64,000 bases of DNA from Pseudoneurospora amorphoporcata (Eukaryota > Ascomycota > Sordariomycetes > Sordariales > Sordariaceae): NCBI GenBank assembly GCA_033297205.1, contig MU859090.1:124001-188000 (forward strand), read 5' to 3'. The position numbers were made by a program, and so were the translations under genes. The notes under the pieces were generated by a model, which worked only from the letters and a program-made list of their open reading frames with translations, was not told the origin of the DNA and did not search any database. Positions 57,077-64,000 of this stretch are shown here, piece after piece; position 1 is the first letter of the stretch, and every line of letters starts with the position of its first letter.

Positions 57077-57932
57077 ATGGGTTGCGGAATGTCAACAGAA
57101 GATGTGAGTGTTCCTTCTTTACAGACGCCCGGCTACCTTACCTTACCTTATCTTCCCTACAAGTGTGTCTTCTTCTGACTAACCCTGAAAATCGCAATCA
57201 TAGGGCGTGTATAAACCGAAAGTATTCGCCTTCTGCACTCGGTGTTCGAAAACACATTTATGGATTACTCCATGTATCGAACATAGAGTAACTGCCGAAG
57301 CCATCGGAAACAACATGAACGTGGTGGGCATGTACGAACTGCACCATTATCTCAAGACGGTTGGATCAAGAGACGCTCGAATTTATTTCCGTGGGAATTT
57401 CTGCCAGGCGGTCGAAGATGTCAAGTTGAAGAAGGAGAAGTCTGGGAGGCTCGTGCCGGAAGCCACTTGGCATATTTGCGATGAAATGATGAGGGAGAGA
57501 AATCATCCGCTCGATTTGATGAAGAAGCTTACTGAGCTGTCTTGTTTGGAATCGGACCGTGGTGGTATTCCTCTGTGGTGGGGAACGAAGGGGAAGGTTT
57601 TTTGGTTTGATCTTGAGCCTTCTCCTTCTCCGGAGGAGAAGGAGAACACGACTGCGGAAAGGAAGACGACAGTTCTGGCGAGAAAGAACACGACTCGGGC
57701 GAATGAGAAAGCGACGCTGGCGATCATGGAGAACAGGATTCATGTGCAGGAAAAGGAGGAGATTTGTACGCCTCTGATGAGGGAGGACACGGATACAACG
57801 GATACGGTTTCGGTTTCTTCCGCGGATACTGATTTTGGTGATCCATCTTCCCGGAAATGTTATGAGATTTCTGTCATGGAAGAAGATTCTGACATGGGAG
57901 AGGATGGACAATATCAGAAGACTGGCTTGTAA
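57077..57932 (+). CDS. Array gene B: MG-CxxC-RGxFC protein with Ser/Thr-rich tail
   Basis: Second paralogue. Exons 57077..57103 and 57204..57932 with a 100-nt intron (GTGAGT, CTGACTAAC, ATAG), phase 0; 251 aa. It starts MGCGMSTED: Gly2 and Ser6 for myristoylation, plus Cys3 as a possible palmitoylation site. Exon 2 opens GVYKPKVFAFCTRCSKTHLW (CxxC then Trp), followed by IYFRGNFC (shared motif), HPLDLMKKLTELS and KVFWFDL, matching the other copies. Unlike them it carries a further ~95 residues rich in Glu, Lys, Thr and Ser (e.g. DTDTTDTVSVSSADTDFG), probably disordered. The tail looks acquired or retained only in this copy. Confidence 0.65.
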
Positions 57933-59732
57933 ACATGGCGGCCAACCTGATTTCCCGAAGCACAGGTACCGCTATTGCGATGTATTGTTTTGATTCAGCT
58001 TATGGTTCCCTCTCCCCTTCTTTTCATTTTGTTCCTTTTTGATTTAATTCGAAGCCAAGCATCGGTCGGGCTGTCCAGTTATGCTGGTACAAGGGGGCGG
58101 GCTAGTGAAAATTGAAGCAGGAGGTTGACGCAGCCGAGAAGAAGCTGCTGAAGATGTACAAGCCGTTGGCATTTTTCGCGCATTCTGTGATATAATGGAA
58201 TTGAAGGAGAGACGGGAGCCTCATTGGACGTCATACCTCAGCAAAGGGTGGCGCTCCCCTAACCCAGCTCGTGTCTACCATTTTCATTTGTAGACCAAGT
58301 ACCCGTGCCGATTGTAGGTAGAGGCAACAATTACAAAGGCCAGCTCCAAGCTCGATGCTCCCGCCCCAACAACCGGACGTCCAAGAAAGCCATTTGCAGC
58401 TTCGATAAAGGGCAGACCCTCAATTTCGGGCCCGGGCGCTTACAATAGGTACCTCTAGGTCCAGTTCGGATCGCTCCCACCCAGTTGCACTAAAGCGCTC
58501 CTTACCGAGCATGGTGTGCAGCTGCACTCATGCAGCATTAAAGCAGCATTAAGGGAAGCCAAGGTTTGAGCAGGTATTTAGATCGAAGGCTCCCTTCCCT
58601 TCTTTCTTTCTCTTTCTTCCTCTTCTTCCTTCTTTAATCACCAAACTCACTACGTTTTGGGGTTCGTATAGTTCGTAAAAATTTGGTACAGTGTTTTCGG
58701 TATTGGGTCAGGGCGCTTTACTTCTAGGGGCATTTCCTATTTCCCAAATATGGAATAATTTTTGTTATTTCACTACGACGCAGGGATGAATACCGCCGGC
58801 GTTCAGTTTCTCCTGTTTAGCAGTATTTCCCAATTCTAACACGAAAGACAGCGGCCAGCTAGATATCGATATTGGTTTAGTGGACAGCAGATTACTTGGG
58901 TTTGGACATCGCAACGAGCTCGGGTAATATAATACAGATGTATGATGACGGTGGCAGAATTGAAGAGGCAGGGTTTCTGTTCCATGAGGGCTTCCTCAAC
59001 CACATCGTACCCGATAGGGACATGGACAGTTGTCTTGATGTGTCTTGAGAAACATGGAATTCACAAAAGCCACATGACCCACATCTCCTCAAAGGTAAGC
59101 GCTCCCATACATAGCCCATCTCCGGTCAATCTATTACCCCCCTTTGGAACCTCGATCAAGGTCATAATACCAAGCTTAGGACAAAACGTAGACCAACCAA
59201 CCGACATCAAAGAAAACCAATTACCGTTTCCAGTCGGAAACGATCCGGGCGGTTACCTGCCCAGAGGTACCTCTACCCAAGAACGGTTTCTTTGTCCTTT
59301 ATCACGACTTGGTCTGGCCCCTCGCTCAACCAGCCGAAGCCACACAAAGACACGAAGTAGAAAAATGCTGTTCCGCTCTATGCTTTTGAACACTAACATA
59401 ATGGTCATTCACCCGGTTGAAAGTATTCATCTTTTCATCAGCACCAACATAACCGCCCAAGGAACGCGCTCCAGCTCGTTGGAGACACCGCAAGGACAGA
59501 AGTAGAGAAAATAGAAATGATGAGTCGTGTTGGTTAACTTAGAGAGCGGTCTTATGTATGGGCTGTCCAGCTATAATGGGTTTGGTTCGCTCTCACCAGG
59601 TTCACTCCGAGGCATCAGACTACCTCTAGCATATCGACTACCTGTCTTATCATTCGGTTTCAAAATCGCGGAAGAGTGTACCTCGACTAGAAGAAGTTAT
59701 ATCGGCAGTCACAGCGCTCTTAAAGCACAACA
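57933..59732 (+). promoter_or_regulatory. Intergenic B-C with repeated upstream modules
   Basis: About 1.8 kb. GGACGTCCAAGAAAGCCATT at about 58377 and GACATCAAAGAAAACCAATT at about 59201 both resemble the block before gene A, so more than one degraded unit may lie here. GAAGTAGAAAAATGCTGTTC (about 59356), CCAGCTCGTTGGAGA (about 59471) and a TATAAT box at 59572 with GCTCTC 17 bp downstream precede gene C. Short open frames inside show no domain. Confidence 0.5.
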
Positions 59733-60274
59733 ATGGGTCACAGTAACGGCAAGTCGGACACGGAGGAGTCTACCCGAAAAGGATCCAGCAAGCCGAAGTT
59801 TGCCCGGAAAAAGGACGCGAATGTAAACAACACTCACGGAAGCATCGTTGGTACGAATCAGTCAGCTAATAGATACGTACATAGGAATATAAATTCATCA
59901 AGCTTGGCCTCAAATGCATGAAATGTCAGCCTGGACGGCCAGGGGCATGTATCTGGTCACAAACGTTTGCCTACCGGTGGACGTCCATCGACGAACAATA
60001 CCTGAAAGACAAACCAGACATTGATCAGATGATCCAAATGCATGCCGACCAACCAGCAATTGACGGAAGATTTGAATTGCGTGGCGATTTTTGCTGGATC
60101 GTAAGGGGCAACGGATATGACACAATGGAAGCGTTTAGGAAGGGCGCGGATATCGGACATGGTAGCAGACCGACCTCTGAGACCCGGGTGAAACGCCTTC
60201 GAACTCTGATGGACGATCTTGATAAACACAAGGTCAAAGTCAAGTTCGCTGTGGCTCCACCTATCCAGCCCTAA
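59733..60274 (+). CDS. Array gene C: MG-CxxC-RGxFC small protein
   Basis: Third paralogue. Exons 59733..59822 and 59885..60274; the 62-nt intron (GTAAAC...ACATAG) is phase 0; 159 aa. The first exon is longer than in its sisters and basic: MGHSNGKSDTEES, then KKDAN at the junction. Gly2 is present but position 6 is Gly, so myristoylation is less certain. Exon 2 starts EYKFIKLGLKCMKC (CxxC), has ACIWSQ, the shared FELRGDFC, then TRVKRLRTLMDDLDK and VKVKFAV. The acceptor was chosen because the frame upstream of CMKC is open exactly back to a TAG, and the result aligns with genes A and D. Confidence 0.6.
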
Positions 60275-60905
60275 ATAATGGCACGGCTTTTGATGGTAGC
60301 CGCGAGCTATCTTTCACGAGGAGGGCTAATATGTTCATTCAATTTATGCCGAGTCTCTACTCAATGAAAAGAAGGCATTGCTGGTGTGAAGACGCGGAAC
60401 CAGCTCGTTGGAGAGGGACTGTTGAACTGGTGTGTGGCTTGGGGAAGGATAGGTACCTTTAGCGATCGGTATACTGAGGCCAGGGCGTTAATCTGTAGGA
60501 GGATGCATTTGGGACATGTTCACGATTTCCTTTCTGTTTCCTCTATCTTTCCTAGGTGTCGGACGGCTCACAGAGGCATCTCCAGGGTTTGGTTTGTTCA
60601 CAAGGCCTGACAGGATGGACGAGGACGTTTGGGTACAGAGATTGTCTTGTTCCAAGTAGCATTTAGGTATAGGTAGGTACCTTACCTAGATGAAACAGTT
60701 CTAAAAGTGTGACTCCCACCCCAACTATACGTAGCTGATATAGAAGAAAGGCCTTTGCCGCTTCCACTTGGAATCAATCTCGGGTGATTACATGCCTTTT
60801 TGTATGTACTACCTCCTAAACACAGCGGAGAAAAATTACTGTCTCCGTCTTGAAGACTTGGTCTGATTCTTTGCTCAGCTACAGGCAGCCGGAAAAGGAG
60901 AAAAG

Positions 60906-60963
<58 letters not shown>

Positions 60964-61422
60964 AAGAAAGAAAAAGAGCAAGGGGCAAAATGTGGTTGGC
61001 GCTCCCCAAATGTCCGTGTCGATCACCAACATGGACACTCGCCCATTTTCCCATGTCCATAAAGGTCTGCGCCAGAATTACCAACGAAAAATGTCCATTG
61101 ATGAGAGCCAACTCGTTGGACATACATGTACCGCAAGGAACAACGGGAATGAACATGGTAAGCAGTGTGTCAAGTGAGCGGTCTATTATAACACTGGTTA
61201 TAGTGAGCTTGATGCGCTCTCATCGGTTTCCTTCCGGAGACAAGCTTACCACTTGGAAAGCATACTTCCCATTGCAAAAACAAACAAGATTCGGCCCACA
61301 AGCCTCATAGAAGCCCAAGTTCAAAAACGCACACATCGACTGGACTCAAGGATTCAAAGAGCATCTCTATGATACGCTAGGTACGCATCGCATGCTTTGG
61401 CCGCTGCCATATCCAAGACACC
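60275..61422 (+). promoter_or_regulatory. Intergenic C-D with repeated upstream modules
   Basis: About 1.1 kb. ACCAGCTCGTTGGAGAGG at about 60400 and CCAACTCGTTGGACATAC at about 61109 match the block before gene C. CACTCGCCCATTTTCC and CGCCAGAATTACCAAC (about 61036-61086) match those before gene E. TATA-like boxes lie at 61187 and 61199, the second with GCTCTCATC 17 bp downstream. A poly-A tract interrupts at 60906-60961. Confidence 0.5.
60906..60961. repeat. Poly-A tract
   Basis: More than 50 consecutive A followed by GAAAGAAAG, between array genes C and D; length likely uncertain in the assembly. Confidence 0.9.
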
Positions 61423-61969
61423 ATGTGCCTAGGAGCCGGAAGTTCGAAGGTAAGCCACCCACTCCTTTCGAAATTGTGGCCGATATCACGGGCCTATGCT
61501 AACAGTTTATGGATGGCATTCAAAGTACTACGTACAGATTGCCCTCGGCTGCACGGCCTGTTCGTGCATACCGTGCAGACAGGCCCTGCCATGCACAGGA
61601 GAGAGGCCATGTCGAAACAATGATGTGTGCAAGCATTTCGAGAATTTTGGCAGTCGTTGGGCCTACGTTCGCCCTTTGCTGCTGGAGCAAAACGGATTGA
61701 AGAGGGATCCATGGATGAGAGAAATCAAGGGTGAACAAGCAGAGCGGAATAGGGGGATGTTCTTGATTGTAGCTGACTTCGGCGCGGTTAAGCGTGCAGG
61801 GGCTGGCAATATTATTAAAGAGCTTGAGAAGGCAGCATTCTCGACCGATGAGAATAAGGGGGCCAGGAACCTTCATGCGGCAATGAAGAAGTTGTCAGAG
61901 GGGAAGTACAGGGAGTTTGAGGTTCGGTTGTTAAGACGGTACTTGCCTGCTTACCGAACCCGATTGTAG
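61423..61969 (+). CDS. Array gene D: diverged Cys-rich paralogue
   Basis: Fourth paralogue and the least certain model. Exons 61423..61449 and 61526..61969 (76-nt intron, GTAAGC, GCTAAC branch, CAAAG acceptor); 156 aa. The nearer acceptor at 61505 would put the second exon out of frame with the family domain, so the CAAAG site is preferred. The protein starts MCLGAGSSK, so it lacks Gly2 and cannot be myristoylated in the usual way. Exon 2 opens YYVQIALGCTACSCIPC, rich in Cys, matching the CxxC region of genes A and C. At the RGxFC position it reads MFLIVADFGAVKR, losing Arg-Gly and the Cys, while the end (NLHAAMKKLSEGK, REFEVRLL) is kept. It may be functionally diverged or a decaying copy. 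Confidence 0.5.
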
Positions 61970-62273
61970 AGTGTGTGGTTCATGCAGGAAGATTCACTAC
62001 AGGGAAGGTCGAATGCATGTCATGTATTTAGAAGTAGGTACGCTTGATGCAGGTGTGCAGGTATCTCAAGCGGCGCTTGCTCACTTCCCAACAATCCAAT
62101 CTTATCATCCAAGTTGACGCAGCCCGAGAAGAAGAGGAACTACTTTCAATTAGAGAAGTCTGATCAACGTGTCCACATTCCGCAAAAGTGAGGTGAAAAG
62201 GAAAAAAAGAAAAAAATCCCCCCATTAGCAGTACAAAATACACTCAGCGATGATGAGAACAAAAAGAAGGGCC

Positions 62274-62400
62274 AAAAAAAAATGTGGACTTACAGCTACC
62301 GGGTTCGAACGTACAACGTCCACGAGAGCCGGGGGTTACGGGAGAGATGAGGGGAGGGGCACCGTTCCTGACAACGCCTTTGCCCGCTTGCGCCATCCTG
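62274..62400 (-). other. Degenerate tRNA-like / Pol III type 2 promoter element
   Basis: Read on the - strand: an A-box-like TGGCGCAAGCGGG (about 62382-62394), a B-box-like CGTTCGAACCC about 80 nt downstream (about 62301-62311) and a T9 run (62274-62282) as a possible terminator. Box spacing would suit a tRNA with a long variable arm, but acceptor and T stems do not pair well, so a functional tRNA is unlikely. It could be a tRNA relic or a tRNA-derived SINE head. Confidence 0.3.
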
Positions 62401-63184
62401 CCAGCTTGCCACGAAAATCCAGCCGCGGGAACTAATACATATATCCTACTACAATGGCTAGATAGGTAGGTTTCGGGCTACGTCAGCCCAGTTGAAGAGT
62501 TCAGGTAGGGATGGAAGATTGGCGGGTGGGAGGGAAGGAAGCATGAGGTGAACTGGAAGGGGCTATGAACTTGCTATGAAAAACTTTGAGCTCCTTTGTT
62601 CAGTAGCTGTTTTTGCAAAATCGATATCATTTGTTTACTCGATTATTTCAGTTCCAGATTCGAGCCTTCGGACCAATTCCGGCCCTCCGAGGTGCAAGCG
62701 AAAAGTCCAGACAGAAGCGTGAGCGAGGAACCACCTGACATGAATTCCATTCTTCATTCGATTTGAGCATCAATTACTTGCGATCAACCCAACGCCCATC
62801 CATTTGCCCCGTCGTCGCTAGAGGTAATCATGCATGCCGCTGTCATTACAGCACAAAGGCGAACCAAAATTGCCAACAAGCCGCACACCCCATGTGCCCC
62901 CCTCAAAGACGGCCGCTTCTCTTTCATGACTGGATTCCTCGATACACCCAACAATCCGCCGAGGCAGCGCTTTGGTGATCCGGTACCAACCCTTCCAGTT
63001 GAAGCAAACCTAACTTTGCTAATCTAGAATGAAGTAGAAAAAGGCATAAGGCGTTCTCCAAGCACCTGACCACCAACAAAGTAGGTATCTATGTGGTCAC
63101 TCGCCCGTCTATCAACATCCGTACGCGCCGGAATTACCAACAAAATTTCTTCTGATGCAACAAGCTAGGAGGTCCATGATGAGC

Positions 63185-63212
63185 AGGAGTCCAATGGACT
63201 CCTAGTTATAAA
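63185..63212 (+). promoter_or_regulatory. Core promoter of gene E: palindrome plus TATA box
   Basis: A perfect palindrome AGGAGTCCA-A-TGGACTCCT (63185-63203) ends 3 bp before TATAAA (63207-63212). GCTCTCATC follows 16 bp after the TATA start, as in the other array genes, about 155 bp before the start codon. Confidence 0.5.
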
Positions 63213-63381
63213 GACCCGATGTGCTCTCATCAGTCTCAGTCCTTTGGGACGCCAGACTAGGGTACTTCATTGATGAACAATTCCGGTTCCAAGCTGTGAG
63301 GACAAATCCCCTGAAAGAAAGCATACCTCGACCAACATACACGCTTGCCTAGAGATAGCTAGATTTTTCTGCGAAGCCACA

Positions 63382-64000
63382 ATGGGCTCCGGTCACTCAA
63401 CGTCTGTGGAGGAGGCAAGTCACTTTCCTCGATTTCTTGCTATCTTGTCCCCCTAACAATGGTCATAGAATGCCCCTGGAAGCAGTGGTCCGGCCTCTCT
63501 CTCGTCTTCTCAGGACGAGCTTTATGAAACCAATCGACATTATGACAGAAATGTCGGGGGGCCGTCGTCTTTCACCATACGCACGAGAGCTCTCTGCACC
63601 ATCTGTGAGAAGGAGAATGATGCAGAGAAATATCGTTGTTGCGAATGGATGTTTTCAAGGCCGTTTAGGGGCGACTTTTATGAACTCTTCACCATGTGCA
63701 ACGAACCTTGGGCCCAGGAGGGTCTGAAAGACTTGAAAGACTACATTCTCTTCATCCAGAAATCATGTGGAGGTGAGGGACGGGTCGAATTTCGGGGTAA
63801 ATTCTGCCTCGTAGAAAAAGACAGGGAATCGGCCCCTGAGCATATTGTCCGTGAGGGTATAAAAACATGCACACCACACGGTGGGTTTGGCCATTTACAT
63901 CCTTTTGAGTTGTATCAGGAACTGAAGTCTGCAGGATTTGGAGTTTCTGACGGGAAGCATGAGCAGGTTACGAATATCTTTTTTCTCAAACTTCATGAGG
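63382..64000 (+). CDS. Array gene E: MG-CxxC-RGxFC protein, 3' end outside window
   Basis: Fifth paralogue, incomplete. Exon 1 63382..63414 encodes MGSGHSTSVEE (Gly2, Ser6). A 54-nt intron with a GC donor (GAG|GCAAGT), CCCTAAC branch and ATAG acceptor leads to exon 2 from 63469, open to the window end (188 residues so far). Exon 2 has an extra Ser-rich stretch before the domain, then LCTICEKEN and RCCEW (CxxC and CC), FRGDFYELF, the shared VEFRGKFCLVEKD, HPFELYQELKSAG and finally NIFFLKLHE at the edge, equivalent to the C-terminal strand of the other copies, so the stop codon may be close. Exon 2 lacks an early ATG in this frame, so the gene is easily missed by simple ORF searches. Confidence 0.62.

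Larger units (their letters stand above)
61970..63381 (+). promoter_or_regulatory. Intergenic D-E with repeated upstream modules
   Basis: About 1.4 kb. It includes a tRNA-like element on the - strand (separate entry), AAAATTGCCAACAAGC at about 62867, GAAGTAGAAAAAGGCATAAG at about 63032, CACTCGCCCGTCTATC at about 63099 and GCCGGAATTACCAACA at about 63126, all matching blocks before sister genes, then the gene E core promoter. No protein gene is supported. Confidence 0.5.

Noticed and set aside
58942..59505. + strand open frame between array genes B and C as an extra paralogue
   Set aside because: It lacks CxxC, RGxFC and the terminal strand; its sequence instead overlaps the repeated upstream modules.
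62299..62340. Functional tRNA on the - strand
   Set aside because: A B-box-like GTTCGAACCC is present, but the acceptor and T stems do not pair, so it is listed only as a degenerate tRNA-like element.

Overview
This window comes from a filamentous ascomycete, most likely a Sordariales species of the Neurospora/Sordaria type. The evidence is eukaryotic gene structure with short introns (about 50-90 nt, donors GTAAGT/GTACGT/GTGAGT, branch points CTAAC or CTGAC, acceptors CAG/TAG), intergenic regions of 1-4 kb, many (TAGG)n/(ACCTT)n and homopolymer microsatellites, and protein sequences that look Sordariales-like. From memory, unchecked, L19, SHMT and GCN1 are also neighbours in Neurospora crassa. 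A 10-N gap and very long homopolymers point to a draft assembly. All exon boundaries were placed by eye from splice motifs, reading frame and protein family; none has transcript support here.

Positions 1-54 kb are ordinary housekeeping DNA. In order: TAF8 (-), an LRR/protein-kinase-like protein (+), an unusual isochorismatase-AlkB-GST fusion (+), ribosomal protein L19 (+), serine hydroxymethyltransferase with a mitochondrial presequence (+), the 2700-residue translational activator GCN1 (-), a DHX57/Ucp12-like DEAH/RHA helicase (+), a DUF3176-type membrane protein (-), an intron-containing tRNA-Thr(CGU), a seven-knuckle CNBP/Gis2 protein (-), an Arg/Ser-rich two-TM membrane protein (-), the U5 snRNP 40K WD protein (-) and the TRAPP core subunit BET3 (+). 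Several concern translation or RNA (L19, GCN1, helicase, Gis2, U5-40K, tRNA), but they are separately promoted genes and not an operon.

Positions about 55-64 kb are different. Five small genes lie head to tail on the + strand (55439, 57077, 59733, 61423 and 63382, the last cut by the window end). Each has a tiny first exon, a phase-0 intron, then a domain with a CxxC pair near its start, a central [F/L]RGxFC motif and a shared C-terminal helix-strand pattern. Four of five begin Met-Gly, three of them with Ser at position 6, as expected for N-myristoylation. The proteins have diverged strongly, while upstream blocks (a TATA box followed 15-17 bp later by GCTCTC, and further modules) recur in front of every copy. 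I do not recognise the family. It is the best candidate here for an undescribed system: a fast-evolving tandem family of membrane-tethered, possibly metal-binding small proteins.

Other points of interest are a 12-nt microexon in the Gis2 gene and a 9-nt one in BET3, two GC-AG introns, an L19 start codon split by an intron, an in-frame repeat-containing open tail behind the helicase stop codon, and a tRNA-like Pol III element inside the array.
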